Shown: positions 24,483 to 33,818, counted from the first letter of the stretch. The stretch is DNA of 64,000 bases from Actinophytocola sp963840275 (GCA_963840275.1 CAWIYK010000010.1:868001-932000), one strand, 5' to 3'. Numbers and translations: made by a program. The notes: a model not told the origin generated them from the letters alone.

Positions 24483-25277
24483 ATGGACGACAGTCAGACA
24501 CCCGGTGAACGCGCGCCCTCTCCCGCGGTGGACCGCGCGCTGACGGTGCTCGAAACGCTGGTCCACGCCGAGGATCCGCTCACGCTGACCGCGCTCGCGA
24601 AGGCGGCGCGGATCCCGCTCGCCACCTGCGCGTCCATCGCCTACACCCTCGAGCAGCGCGGGTACGCGGTCCGCCGCATCGTGGGGCGCAGCCACTTCTG
24701 GCGGCCGACGCTGCGGCTGTACAGCCTCGCCGCGGAGCTGGTCCGCAAGGTCGACCTGCCCTCGCTCGCCCAGGTGGAGCTCCAGGAGCTTGCCGACCGG
24801 CTCGGCATGCCGACACACGTCGGCATCCTCGAGGGCGCCTCGGTCGTCTACGTCGCGAAGGCCGCGACGCCCGGCTTCATCCAGTTCGACACCTACCGGG
24901 GCAAGGTCGCGCCGTTCGACCTCACCGCGCTGGGCCGCGCGATCGCCGCGCACCTGCCCGACGACGAGGTCAAGGCGCTGCTCGCGACGCTCACCCCGGG
25001 TCGCGGCCCGAAGGCGGCCCGGCCGGACCCGGACGGCTTCCTCGCGACACTGGAGGTGGTCCGCGCGGACGGGTACGCGGTGGAGGACGAGGAGGAGCAG
25101 GCCGAGATCGCCTGTGTCGCCGCGCCCTTCTTCGACGCCGAGGGCACGGTCGCCGGCGCGGTCGGGGTCACCGGGTTCGCCAGGGACCTGCGGGACGAGA
25201 AGCGCGCGGCGGCGATCGAGGGCGTCGTGCGGCTGGGGCACGAGGTGTCCCGGCGGCTCGGGTTCGTCGCGTTCTGA
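24483..25277 (+). CDS. IclR-family transcriptional regulator
   Basis: A 264-residue regulator. The winged-helix domain is at about 10-75 (ALTVLETLVHAEDPLTLTALAKAARIPLATCASIAYTLEQRGYAVR), and the ligand-binding GAF-like domain at about 90-255 ends with DAEGTVAGAVGVTGFARDL. The ATG at 24483 has GAAGG 7 nt upstream; ATG 24465 is possible. It sits before and in the same direction as the sugar-catabolism operon and is the obvious candidate regulator. An inverted repeat over the next promoter (25303-25321) is a possible target. Confidence 0.92.
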   Translation: MDDSQTPGERAPSPAVDRALTVLETLVHAEDPLTLTALAKAARIPLATCASIAYTLEQRGYAVRRIVGRSHFWRPTLRLYSLAAELVRKVDLPSLAQVELQELADRLGMPTHVGILEGASVVYVAKAATPGFIQFDTYRGKVAPFDLTALGRAIAAHLPDDEVKALLATLTPGRGPKAARPDPDGFLATLEVVRADGYAVEDEEEQAEIACVAAPFFDAEGTVAGAVGVTGFARDLRDEKRAAAIEGVVRLGHEVSRRLGFVAF

Positions 25278-25285
25278 CTCGACCA

Positions 25286-25321
25286 TTGATTCCGGACTGG
25301 CCGACTTATATCTTGTAAGTC
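25286..25321 (+). promoter_or_regulatory. Promoter and inverted repeat before the sugar-catabolism operon
   Basis: TTGATT (25286-25291), 17-bp spacer and TATCTT (25309-25314) form a good sigma-70-type promoter. GACTTA (25303-25308) and TAAGTC (25316-25321) are perfect arms of an inverted repeat centred on the -10 box, as expected for a repressor site. IclR control is inferred from position. Confidence 0.65.
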
Positions 25322-25350
25322 GAAGGCTTCTACGAAATACCGGAGGAACG

Positions 25351-26337
25351 GTGTCGGTACGTGTCGGTCTCGTCGGGCTCGGCGAGATCGGCGTCGGCGC
25401 CCACCTGCCGGCACTGCTCGCGCACCCCGAGGTCGACCTCGTGGCGCTGGCCGACCCCGACCCGGCCCGGCGGCAGCACACCGCGAAGCTGACCAGGGTG
25501 CCCACCCTCGCCGGGCTCGACGAGGTGCTCACGGCGGACGTCGCGGCGGTGGTCCTCGCCACCCCGCCTTGGGTGACCCCGGATCTCGCCGTCCGCGCGC
25601 TCCGGGCCGGGTGCCACGTCCTCGCGGAGAAGCCGGTCGCCACGTCGACCGACGCGGCCGCGGCCTACGACGTGCTCACCGACGACGAGCGCCGCCGGCT
25701 CCAGGTCGGGCTCACCTACCGGCACGACCCCGCCCTCGAGCAGCTGCGCGACTGGCTCGCCGACGGCGTGCTCGGCCACCCCCTGCTCGTCCGCGCGCAC
25801 GTCTACGACGAACGCCGCGACCCGGCCGACCCGGCGCACGAGCGGCGGCTCCGCGACACGCTCCGGCACGGCTCCCCGGTCGTGCACGAGGGTGCCCACG
25901 TCCTGGACTGGCTGTCCTACCTGATGGGCGGGCCGCCGGACGGGGTGGCCGACGCGTGGGCGCTGCGTACCGACGACACGTTCGCCGCGCCGAACCTGAC
26001 CGGCGCCCGACTGTCCTACCGGGACGGTTCGGTCGCGCTCGTCGAGTTCGGCTGGCTCACCGACGCGCTGCCACGCTGCGAGATCAGCGTGCTCGGCCCG
26101 GCAGGGCACGTGCTGCTCGACGGGTTCACCTTCCGCCTCACACTGTCCACAACGGACGGTGACAAGGTCGTCGAGCTCCCCGGCGACCGGACCGCACGCT
26201 GCTTCGAGCGCCAGCTCACCAGGTTCGTCGAGCTGGTCGCCGGCCGCCGCGAGCGGCCGACCCCCGACCTCGCCGACGGGCTCGCCGCGTTGGGGCTCAG
26301 TGAGCGGATCGCTCATGCCGTGGTGGGGTCAGCATGA
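25351..26337 (+). CDS. Gfo/Idh/MocA-family dehydrogenase
   Basis: A 328-residue NAD(P)-dependent sugar-type dehydrogenase. The Rossmann motif VGLVGLGEIGVGAHLPAL is at residues 5-22 and the family motif AEKPVAT at about 91-97; HEGAHVLDWLSYLMG contains the catalytic His/Asp region. The GTG at 25351 follows GGAGG. It is the first gene of an operon with creatininase, amidohydrolase, enolase and DapA-family genes, and probably oxidises a sugar or cyclitol to a keto form or lactone. It overlaps the next gene by 4 nt. Confidence 0.92.
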   Translation: MSVRVGLVGLGEIGVGAHLPALLAHPEVDLVALADPDPARRQHTAKLTRVPTLAGLDEVLTADVAAVVLATPPWVTPDLAVRALRAGCHVLAEKPVATSTDAAAAYDVLTDDERRRLQVGLTYRHDPALEQLRDWLADGVLGHPLLVRAHVYDERRDPADPAHERRLRDTLRHGSPVVHEGAHVLDWLSYLMGGPPDGVADAWALRTDDTFAAPNLTGARLSYRDGSVALVEFGWLTDALPRCEISVLGPAGHVLLDGFTFRLTLSTTDGDKVVELPGDRTARCFERQLTRFVELVAGRRERPTPDLADGLAALGLSERIAHAVVGSA

Positions 26338-27050
26338 GCGATCCGTTGCGGTGGGCCGAAACCGACCGGGAGACGCTGCGCGCGGAGCTGCCGGAGGGCC
26401 TCGTGCTGCTGCCCGTCGGCGCCACCGAGCAGCACGGTCCGCACCTGGCCACCGGCACCGACGCGCTGCTCGCGCACACCGTCACCGAGCGGGCCGCCGC
26501 GCTCGCCGACGCGCCGCGCAGGCTGATCCTCGCGCCGCCACTGCCGTTCGGCTCGTCCGACCACCACCTGCCCTTCGGCGGCACGCTGTCGCTCACGCCG
26601 GAGACGTTCCTCGCGGTGCTGCTCGACCTGGCCCGCTCGATCGCCGCACAGGGCGGCCGCAGGCTCGTCGTCGTCAACGGGCACGGCGGCAACACCGGGA
26701 TCTGCCAGGCCTTCGCGCAGGCCGCGGCCGTGCGGCACGACCTGTCGGTCGGCTACTTCGACTACTGGCGCTTCGCGGCGACGGCCGCGCCGGGGCACGC
26801 GGGCGAGTTCGAGACAGCGCTCGTGCTCGCCGTGCGACCCGAGCTGGTGCGTGAGCGGCAGTCGCGGCCGGACCCGCCGCCGCTGCCGGCGGTCGACAGG
26901 GTGGACATCCAGACCACCGGCCTCTGGCGGTCGATCGACGGCTACACCGACCATCCGGCCCGGGCGACCGAGGAGAACGGCAGGCGCTGGCTGGACGGCA
27001 TCGTCGACGCCGCCGCGGCTGCCTTCGTCGAGCTGGCGAGGACGCTGTGA
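26334..27050 (+). CDS. Creatininase-family amidohydrolase
   Basis: A 238-residue metal-dependent hydrolase. Family motifs are complete: VGATEQHGPHLATGTD (about 28-43), VVVNGHGGNTGICQA (about 112-126) and GHAGEFETALVL (about 148-159), which supply the His, Asp and Glu metal ligands. Relatives open lactams, lactones or other cyclic amides or act in redox-cofactor maturation. The operon context suggests hydrolysis of a cyclic intermediate of the sugar pathway. It starts inside the stop of the dehydrogenase gene. Confidence 0.9.
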   Translation: MSDPLRWAETDRETLRAELPEGLVLLPVGATEQHGPHLATGTDALLAHTVTERAAALADAPRRLILAPPLPFGSSDHHLPFGGTLSLTPETFLAVLLDLARSIAAQGGRRLVVVNGHGGNTGICQAFAQAAAVRHDLSVGYFDYWRFAATAAPGHAGEFETALVLAVRPELVRERQSRPDPPPLPAVDRVDIQTTGLWRSIDGYTDHPARATEENGRRWLDGIVDAAAAAFVELARTL

Positions 27051-27060
27051 GGAGGACGCC

Positions 27061-27825
27061 GTGATCGACTTCCACACCCACACGCCGGCATGGCGCACCG
27101 CGAGCTGGCTGGCCGGCGCCACGTTCGGCGCGGACGAGTTCGTGTCCTTCATGGACGGTGCGGGGCTCGAGCGGGCGGTGGTGCTGAGCCACGACGGCCT
27201 GTTCGACGCGACGCCGGAGGCGAACGACGACCTCGCCGCGTTCGTCACCGCGTACCCGGATCGCCTGGTCGGCTTCGGCACCGTCCACCTGCGACGGCCG
27301 GGCGCGGTCGCGGAGACCGAGCGGATGCTCACCACGCTGGGGCTCAAGGGAATGAAGCTGCATCCGTGGCTGCAGGGCTTCAGCATGCACGAGCCCGGTC
27401 TGGACGCCATCTGCGAGGTGCTGGTGGCGCGCGGCGCGATCCTGCTGTCCCACGACGGCACCCCGCCCTACTCGACGCCGGCGCAGATCGCCGCGCTCGC
27501 CCGCCGCCACCCCCGGCTGCCGGTGGTGCTCGGCCACGGCGGCCTGCACGACCTGTGGCGCGAGGCGCTCGCGCTCACCAAGGAGACGCCGAACCTGTTC
27601 CTCTGCATCTGCGGCACACCGCCGTACGCGGCGCGGCGGATCCTCGCGGAGGCACCGGCCGAGCGGGTGCTGTTCGGCTCGGACGCGGGCCTGTCGGACA
27701 AGCCGAGCCAGGACTACGCGGTCGCGCGCGTCGAGGAGATCGACGGCTGGGGCATCACCGACGCGCAGCGGAAGGCGATGCTCGTCGACAACCCGCGCCG
27801 GCTGCTGGACGGGGAGTGGTTGTGA
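27061..27825 (+). CDS. Amidohydrolase-family protein (first of three)
   Basis: A 254-residue TIM-barrel hydrolase of the amidohydrolase-2 type. The metal-binding motif is intact at the N terminus (IDFHTHTP), GMKLHPWLQGF has the second-strand Lys/His, VVLGHGG is the strand-5/6 His, and FGSDAGLSD has the catalytic Asp. Relatives include sugar-acid lactonases and decarboxylases. The GTG at 27061 follows GGAGG 10 bp after the creatininase gene and its stop overlaps the enolase start. Confidence 0.88.
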   Translation: MIDFHTHTPAWRTASWLAGATFGADEFVSFMDGAGLERAVVLSHDGLFDATPEANDDLAAFVTAYPDRLVGFGTVHLRRPGAVAETERMLTTLGLKGMKLHPWLQGFSMHEPGLDAICEVLVARGAILLSHDGTPPYSTPAQIAALARRHPRLPVVLGHGGLHDLWREALALTKETPNLFLCICGTPPYAARRILAEAPAERVLFGSDAGLSDKPSQDYAVARVEEIDGWGITDAQRKAMLVDNPRRLLDGEWL

Positions 27826-28928
27826 CGGCGACGATCGCGGCGATCGAGACCGCGCAGGTCAGTCTGCGACCCCGCGCGGACCTGGTGGTGCGTGGCGCGA
27901 AGGGCGCGCACGACCGGTCGGACTTCCTGCTGGTGCGGGTGCGCACGAGCGACGGCGTGGACGGCTACGGCGAGGTCAGCGCGACACCGCTGTGGAGCGG
28001 TGAGGACGGCGCCAGCGCGCGGCACTTCGTCGAGACCGAGCTGGCTCCGGTGCTGGTCGGGCAGCCGCTCGCGCCGGTCGGCGGACTCGACGCGGTGATG
28101 GACAAGGTGTTGGCCGGCAACCCGTTCACGAAGGCGGGGGTGTCGATCGCGTTGTGGGACGCGCACGCGCGCACCCTCGGCGTGCCGCTGGCGGTGGCGC
28201 TGGGCGGGCCGTACCGGACCGAGGTGCCGATCAAGCTGTCGCTGTCGGGCAACGGCGAGGCGCTCGAGCGGGTGCACGCGGGCGGTGTCGAGCACGGCTT
28301 CCGCGCGTTCAAGGTGAAGGTCGGCACCGGGGTCGACGCGGACGTGGCCCGGCTGGCGCAGGCCCGCGCGCTCGCCGGCGAGGACGCGTTCCTCGGCGTG
28401 GACGCCAACGGCGGCTGGTCGCGTGCCGAGGCGGCGCGGGCGATCCGCGAGCTGGCGCCGCACCGGCCCGCGTTCGTCGAGCAGCCACTGGCGCCCGACG
28501 ACCTCGTCGGCATGCACGGGTTGCGGGGCCAGGGTTTCCCGATCGTCGCGGACGAGTCGGTGTTCGGCACGGCCGACCTGGTGCGGGTGATCCGGGCCGA
28601 CGCGGCGGACGTGGTCAGCGTGTACGTCGGCAAGAGCGGCGGGCCCGGTCGCGCGGTCGCCATGGGTGGCATCGCCGCGGCGTTCGGGCTGGACACGCTG
28701 ATCGGGTCCAACGGCGAGTTCGGCATCGGCGCGGCGGCGCAGCTGCACGTGGCGTGTGCGCTCCCCGACCTCGCGACCTGGGTGCCGTCGGACATCATCG
28801 GCGCCTTCTACTACGCGGAGGACGTGCTCGCGGAGCCGCTCGACAGCGACGGCCGCGTCGTGCGACTCGGCGACGCGCCGGGCCTCGGCGTGACACCTCG
28901 TGAGGACTTGCTCAAGGAGTTCAGGTGA
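27822..28928 (+). CDS. Enolase-superfamily protein (mandelate racemase/muconate lactonizing type)
   Basis: A 368-residue protein. The N-terminal capping domain precedes a barrel with FKVKVGTG (KxK base), the metal ligands in LGVDANGGWSRAEA (Asp), FVEQPLAPDD (Glu) and VADESVFG (Asp/Glu), and DVVSVYVGKSGGPG near the second base. Such enzymes dehydrate sugar acids or epimerise and lactonise acids. Here a sugar-acid dehydratase feeding the DapA-family aldolase is the likely role. The GTG overlaps the previous stop and the stop overlaps the next GTG. Confidence 0.92.
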   Translation: MTATIAAIETAQVSLRPRADLVVRGAKGAHDRSDFLLVRVRTSDGVDGYGEVSATPLWSGEDGASARHFVETELAPVLVGQPLAPVGGLDAVMDKVLAGNPFTKAGVSIALWDAHARTLGVPLAVALGGPYRTEVPIKLSLSGNGEALERVHAGGVEHGFRAFKVKVGTGVDADVARLAQARALAGEDAFLGVDANGGWSRAEAARAIRELAPHRPAFVEQPLAPDDLVGMHGLRGQGFPIVADESVFGTADLVRVIRADAADVVSVYVGKSGGPGRAVAMGGIAAAFGLDTLIGSNGEFGIGAAAQLHVACALPDLATWVPSDIIGAFYYAEDVLAEPLDSDGRVVRLGDAPGLGVTPREDLLKEFR

Positions 28929-29800
28929 TAGTCGACGTTCACACGCACACGCCGACACACCGGGACACGGTGCCGGCCGACGAGCGGCGCGAGTTCGGCA
29001 ACTGGCGCACCGACCGGCCGGTCGTCACCACGAACTCGTGGGCCGACCACGCCAAGGCGACGGCCGCGGCCGACGTGTCGATCGTGTTCAACATCGCGGT
29101 CGACGACCCGGCGGCCGCGACCGGAATCCCGCACCGGCCGGAGGACACGAACACCTCGACCGCCGCGTTCGTCGCGGACAGCCCCGCCACCCGGATCGGG
29201 TTCCTGTCGGTGAACCCCAAGTGGGACAACGCGATCGAGGAGGCGGACCGCTGCCGCGAGCTGGGGCTCGTCGGTGTCAAGCTCGGCCCGAACTACCAGG
29301 ACTACGACCCGCTGTCGCAGCCGGCGCTCGACTTCTACGCCTACTGCGAGCGCAACGGACTGCCGATCCTGTTCCACCAGGGCGCATCGCCGATCCGTTC
29401 CGCGCCGCTGCGCTACACCTACCCGCTCGTCACCGACGAGGTCGCGATCCGGTTCCCGGAGCTGCGGATCGTCATGGCGCACATGGGACATCCGTGGGGC
29501 CGCGAGACGGTCGTGACGATCCGCAAGCACCCGCACGTGTACGCGGACGTCTCGTCGATCTACCTGCGTCCGTGGGTCTGCTACGAGTCGCTGCTCGCCG
29601 CGACCGAGTGGGGCACCGGCCACAAGCTGCTGCTGGGCTCCGACTTCCCCATCGCCACCACGGACGAGGCGATCGCCGGGCTGCGGCGGGTCAACGACAT
29701 CGTCGAGGGCACGGCCATGCCGAGGATCCCGACCGAGCTGATCGACCAGATCGTGCACGCGGACGCGCTCGGCGCGCTCGGGCTGTCGGTGCCGACATGA
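28925..29800 (+). CDS. Amidohydrolase-family protein (second of three)
   Basis: A 291-residue amidohydrolase-2 protein. HxH is intact (VDVHTHTP, residues 4-10). GVKLGPNYQDYDP, ILFHQGAS, IVMAHMGHPWG and LLGSDFPIATTDE give the remaining barrel ligands including the catalytic Asp. It is longer than its neighbour and closer to the gamma-resorcylate decarboxylase/lactonase branch. The GTG at 28925 overlaps the enolase-family stop by 4 nt. Confidence 0.9.
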   Translation: MIVDVHTHTPTHRDTVPADERREFGNWRTDRPVVTTNSWADHAKATAAADVSIVFNIAVDDPAAATGIPHRPEDTNTSTAAFVADSPATRIGFLSVNPKWDNAIEEADRCRELGLVGVKLGPNYQDYDPLSQPALDFYAYCERNGLPILFHQGASPIRSAPLRYTYPLVTDEVAIRFPELRIVMAHMGHPWGRETVVTIRKHPHVYADVSSIYLRPWVCYESLLAATEWGTGHKLLLGSDFPIATTDEAIAGLRRVNDIVEGTAMPRIPTELIDQIVHADALGALGLSVPT

Positions 29801-30552
29801 TCATCGACGCGCACGTCCGGCTCGGTCGCGGCCGCGAGGTCGAGCTGACCGTCGAGCAACTGTTGTCCACCATGGACGAGCTGGGGGTCCACCGGGCGAT
29901 GGTCGCGCCGGACGAGCGCGCGACCGCCGTCGACAACCGCGCGGGCAACGAGGCGACCACGGCCGCCGCCGCGGCGAGCGACCGGCTCGTCGCCTACGCC
30001 GTCGCGAACCCCTGGCGTGGCGCGGCGGCACTCGACGACCTCGCCCGCGCCCGCGACACCGGCGCCCGCGCGCTCGCCGTCGACTCGGTGCTGCAGGGCT
30101 TCGACCTGCTCGACGGGCTCGTCGACCCGCTGCTGGAGTTCGCGCGGGACGCGGGCTGGTTCGTCTACGTCCGCACCGGCACCCCGCCCACCGCGCTGCC
30201 GCTGCCGCTCGCCTCGCTCGCCCGCCGGCACCCGGACCTCGCGTTCGTGATGGGCCGCAGCGGCGCCACCGACTTCTGGATCGACGCCGCGCCCGCGCTG
30301 CGGCACGCGCGGAACCTGTTCGGGGACACCGTGTACGCGCCGTGGGACACGGTGCTCACCGAGTTCGCGAACGACCCCGACATCGGCCCGAGCCGGTTGG
30401 TTTTCTCCACCGACGCGCCGTACACGGTGCCGCGCGCCGAGCTGAAACGGATCACCGACTGGCCGATCTCGGCCGAGGACCGGGCCGCCGTGCTCGGCGG
30501 CACGCTCGAGAACCTGTTGCGGGAGGGCGGATCACATGGGATCGGGGAGTGA
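29797..30552 (+). CDS. Amidohydrolase-like protein (third), metal motif degenerate
   Basis: A 251-residue protein with the same barrel outline (MIIDAH..., LVFSTDAPYTVP at the Asp position) but the N-terminal HxH reads AHVRLGRG, so one ligand is lost, and the strand-5/6 His are not evident (FVMGRSGATDFW). It may bind without metal catalysis, act as a subunit of the preceding enzyme or work on another chemistry. ATGA overlap with the previous gene; its 3' end overlaps the next gene by 17 nt. Confidence 0.8.
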   Translation: MIIDAHVRLGRGREVELTVEQLLSTMDELGVHRAMVAPDERATAVDNRAGNEATTAAAAASDRLVAYAVANPWRGAAALDDLARARDTGARALAVDSVLQGFDLLDGLVDPLLEFARDAGWFVYVRTGTPPTALPLPLASLARRHPDLAFVMGRSGATDFWIDAAPALRHARNLFGDTVYAPWDTVLTEFANDPDIGPSRLVFSTDAPYTVPRAELKRITDWPISAEDRAAVLGGTLENLLREGGSHGIGE

Positions 30553-31471
30553 CGCGTCGGAGTTGGTGCGTGGGGTGTCGCCGGTGGTCGAGGTGCCCTT
30601 CACGGACACGGGCGAGATCGATGTCGCCGGGTTCCGCCGGGTGGTGCGGTATGTGCTGAGCACCGGCGTGACGAGCATGATGTTCCCCGGCTTCGCGTCG
30701 GAGTACCACAAGCTCGCCGACGGCGAGCGGCGCACGCTGACCGAGGTGCTGCTCAACGAGACCGCGCAGCACGACGGGGTGGCCGCGATCGTCGCCGTGC
30801 AGGACCACGCGACCCGGCTCGCGGTGGCCCGCGCCAGGGACTCGGTCGCGGCCGGCGCCGACCTGATCAACCTGCTGCCGCCACATTTCCTCACGCCGTC
30901 GCGGAACGCGGTCGTCGAGCACATCCGCGAGGTGTTGGACGCGGTCGCGCCGACCCCGGTCGTGCTGCAGTACGCGCCGACCGAGACGGGCACGAGCCTG
31001 GACGCGGCCGCGATCGCGGCGATCGCCGTGAAGCACCCGAACCTCAAGCTCATCAAGGTCGAGTCCAGCCCGCCCGGCCCGATGATCGCCGAGCTGGCCG
31101 CCGGCGACCCGCCGATGCTCGCGGTCGAGGGCTACGCGGGCGTGCAGCTGCCGGACGCGATCCGGCGCGGCGCGGTCGGCACGCAGCCCGGCTGCTCGTT
31201 CACCGAGCTGTACGTGGAGATCTGGCGCCGGTTCGCGACCGGCGACGAGGCGGGCGGGGACGAGCTGCACCGGCGCCTGCTGCCCTACATCTCCTACTGG
31301 ATGCTGCACACCGAGCTGATCATCGCCGCCGAGAAGCTCGTGTCCGCGCGCCGCGGGCTGATCGGCAGCGCCTACTGCCGGGCGCCGGGGTACCAGTTGG
31401 ACAGTGCCGAGATAGGCGCGGTCGACCGGTTTCTCGCCGAGTTCGACGACCTGCTGATGACAGTGCGGTAG
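30536..31471 (+). CDS. DapA-family (dihydrodipicolinate synthase-like) aldolase or lyase
   Basis: A 311-residue class I aldolase-fold protein. The Schiff-base Lys is in LKLIKVESSPPG and the catalytic Tyr in VVLQYAPTETG. The N terminus SPVVEVPFTDTGEIDVAGFRR and GFASEYHKLADGER fit the family. It probably cleaves or dehydrates a 2-keto-3-deoxy sugar acid made by the enolase-family enzyme rather than making lysine precursors. GGGAGG precedes the ATG at 30536. Last enzyme gene of the operon; 113 bp then separate it from the transport genes. Confidence 0.92.
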   Translation: MGSGSDASELVRGVSPVVEVPFTDTGEIDVAGFRRVVRYVLSTGVTSMMFPGFASEYHKLADGERRTLTEVLLNETAQHDGVAAIVAVQDHATRLAVARARDSVAAGADLINLLPPHFLTPSRNAVVEHIREVLDAVAPTPVVLQYAPTETGTSLDAAAIAAIAVKHPNLKLIKVESSPPGPMIAELAAGDPPMLAVEGYAGVQLPDAIRRGAVGTQPGCSFTELYVEIWRRFATGDEAGGDELHRRLLPYISYWMLHTELIIAAEKLVSARRGLIGSAYCRAPGYQLDSAEIGAVDRFLAEFDDLLMTVR

Positions 31472-31516
31472 CGACGCGCCGGCCGCTCTTGTGCGTGCGC
31501 CGGACCGGGGCGTAAC

Positions 31517-31545
31517 TTCAACCTTCACAATAGGAAAGCTATCTA
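31517..31545 (+). promoter_or_regulatory. Promoter of the sugar ABC importer genes
   Basis: TTCAAC (31517-31522), 17-bp spacer and TATCTA (31540-31545) in an AT-rich stretch that stands out from its surroundings, about 40 bp before the binding-protein ATG. Further AT-rich sequence TACGATACAT follows. Separate control of import is inferred. Confidence 0.55.
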
Positions 31546-31584
31546 CAGAATACGATACATCCGCTCGTTCGGTGGGAGGTCCCG

Positions 31585-32922
31585 ATGAGGTCGATGCGTC
31601 TGCTGGCCGGTGTCGCGTTACTCAGCCTCGTGGTCACCGCGTGCAGTGACAGCGGGGGCACGGACCAGGACGCGCCGGACCCGACGAGCTGGCGCGACGA
31701 CGTCAAGGGCAGCGCACTGGAGGTCGGCGTGCTGTCGGCGACGGGCACGCCGGCGCTCGACCTGTTGAGCGGGCTCGCCGACGACCTCGAGAAGGACTAC
31801 CAGGGCACCGACGTCACGCTGACGTTCGCGAACACCGAGGCGCGGCCGGCGATCGAACAGCGGTGGCGCGGCGGCGACCCGCTCGACGTCGACTACGGCA
31901 TGTTCGACGGCACCGACCCGGAGCTGCGCGTGTGGGCCGACGACGGCGCGCTGCTGAACCTCAAGCCCTATCTCGAGCAGAAGGACCCGGACACCGGCAA
32001 GCCGTGGCTCGAGTCGTTCAACCCGACGATCCGCAAGTTCATGGAGAACCCGGGCGACGGCGGCGTCTACGGCGTGCCTTCGGAGCTGTCGCTGCACGTG
32101 TTGTTCTACAACGCAAAACTCTTCACCGACCTCGGCATCACGCCACCGGCCACCTGGGACGACCTGACGTCCGCTGTGGAGGAGCTGAAGGCGGGCGGCG
32201 TCGACCCGATCGCGCTCACCGGCCTGTTCGAGCCGTACATGGGCATGTGGAGCGACCACCTCTGGCTGCGGACCGTCGGCTACGACAAGGCGCGCCAGGT
32301 GCTCAGCGAGGGCAAGGGGCACATCACCGACGACCCCGGCTTCCTCGACGGCCTGGAGAAGCTGCAGGACCTGCGGGACCAGGGCGCGTTCCTGAAGGGC
32401 TTCGAGGGCACCGAGTTCACCGTGGCGCAGTCGCAGTTCTTCCAGGGCAAGGCCGGCATGATCCTCATGGGCAGCTGGCTCGTGAGCGAGATGGCGGACA
32501 GCATTCCGCCGGACTTCGAGCTGGGGGTCGTCCCGTTCCCGACCGTGCCGGGCGGCAAGGGCGACCAGGGCGCGGTGATGGCCGCGCTGCAGCAGGTGTC
32601 GATCGCCGCGGACAGCGAGAACATCCCGCTGGCGCTGGAATGGGCGCGCCGACTGACCAGTGTGGACTTCCAGACCAAGCGCGCCGACGAGATCGGCGAG
32701 ATCTCCGCGGTGGCCGGGGTGCCGACCCCGCCCGGCATCCCGGGCCTCGACAAGGTGATCTCCGGCGCGGAGTCGTTGAACCCGCGGGACTTCGGGTTGA
32801 CCGTGAGCCCGGTGAAGGACGTGGTGTACCCGGAGATCGCCAAGCTGCTGTTCGGCAAGCAGGACGCCAAGGCCACCTTGGACGCGCTCGACGCCGGACT
32901 GCGGCGGGTGCACGGGAACTAG
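31585..32922 (+). CDS. ABC sugar importer, extracellular solute-binding lipoprotein
   Basis: A 445-residue binding protein of family 1 (maltose/oligosaccharide type). Lipoprotein signal 1-20 with lipobox LVVTAC, so it is anchored outside the membrane. GVPSELSLHVLFYNAKLF and GKAGMILMGSWLV are family motifs. GGGAGG precedes the ATG. The two permeases follow directly; no ATPase gene is nearby, so a shared MsiK-type ATPase encoded elsewhere probably drives it. The ligand should be the substrate of the adjacent catabolic enzymes. Confidence 0.95.
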   Translation: MRSMRLLAGVALLSLVVTACSDSGGTDQDAPDPTSWRDDVKGSALEVGVLSATGTPALDLLSGLADDLEKDYQGTDVTLTFANTEARPAIEQRWRGGDPLDVDYGMFDGTDPELRVWADDGALLNLKPYLEQKDPDTGKPWLESFNPTIRKFMENPGDGGVYGVPSELSLHVLFYNAKLFTDLGITPPATWDDLTSAVEELKAGGVDPIALTGLFEPYMGMWSDHLWLRTVGYDKARQVLSEGKGHITDDPGFLDGLEKLQDLRDQGAFLKGFEGTEFTVAQSQFFQGKAGMILMGSWLVSEMADSIPPDFELGVVPFPTVPGGKGDQGAVMAALQQVSIAADSENIPLALEWARRLTSVDFQTKRADEIGEISAVAGVPTPPGIPGLDKVISGAESLNPRDFGLTVSPVKDVVYPEIAKLLFGKQDAKATLDALDAGLRRVHGN

Positions 32923-32939
32923 CGGCGGGGAAAGGGCCC

Positions 32940-33818
32940 ATGTACCGCACCGCCCAGCGGCGGATCGTCATTCCGTTCCTGCTGCCGGCGCTCGCCCTGC
33001 TCGGGGTGTTCTTCCTGTACCCGCTCGTGCGGGTCGCGGAGATCTCGACGAACGAGTTCTCCCGCACCGGCAAGGCGACGTTCGCCGGCCTCGACCAGTA
33101 CCAGCGGCTCATCGAGGACCCGAGCTACGGCGACGCACTGGTGAACACGTTCATGATGACGTTCGTCGGCGGGTGCATGCTGTTCCCGCCCGCGGTGGCG
33201 ATGGCGTGGGCGTTGAGCCAGCGCGTGCACGGCGAGCGGTTCTTCCGGTTCGTGGTGTTCGCGCCGGTGGTGCTGTCGGCGGCGATCGTGTCACTGATGT
33301 GGAAGTTCCTGCTGCACCCCACTCTCGGGCTCATCAACCCGGCACTGGAGTCGATGAGCCTCGGGTTCCTGGCGAAGACCTGGCTCGGCGACCCGGCGGT
33401 GGCGTTGCCGGCGGTCGCGTTCGTCCTGGTGTGGCAGGGCATCGGCATCTGGGTGGTGTTGCTGTCCGCCGGGTTCGAGCGGCTGCCCAAGGAGGTGCTC
33501 GAGGCGGGGCGGATCGACGGCGCCGGCGAGTGGCGGCTGTTCCGCAGCGTGATGCTGCCCATGCTGAACGACGTGTTCCGCGTGCTGATCGTGCTCTGGG
33601 TGGTGCAGAGCATGCAGTCGTTCGCGTTCGTCTGGATCATGACCCGCGGCGGTCCGTTCGGTTCGACCGAACAGGTGGTCACGCTGTCCTACCGGACGGC
33701 GTTCGAGTTCGGCGACCTCGGCTACGCCGCCGCGATGGGTATCGCGCTGGTGGCGGTCATGCTGACGGTCGCCCTGCTGTTGAACAGGTTGCTGAAGCGC
33801 GATGCTCTCGAGTACTGA
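32940..33818 (+). CDS. ABC sugar importer permease, MalF type
   Basis: A 292-residue membrane protein with six helices. The EAA loop that contacts the ATPase reads VLEAGRIDGAGEWRLFRSVMLPML (about 187-210). The first helix is IPFLLPALALLGVFFLYPLVRVAEI. It starts 17 bp after the binding-protein gene and its end overlaps the next permease by 17 nt, so the two are translated together. Confidence 0.95.
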   Translation: MYRTAQRRIVIPFLLPALALLGVFFLYPLVRVAEISTNEFSRTGKATFAGLDQYQRLIEDPSYGDALVNTFMMTFVGGCMLFPPAVAMAWALSQRVHGERFFRFVVFAPVVLSAAIVSLMWKFLLHPTLGLINPALESMSLGFLAKTWLGDPAVALPAVAFVLVWQGIGIWVVLLSAGFERLPKEVLEAGRIDGAGEWRLFRSVMLPMLNDVFRVLIVLWVVQSMQSFAFVWIMTRGGPFGSTEQVVTLSYRTAFEFGDLGYAAAMGIALVAVMLTVALLLNRLLKRDALEY

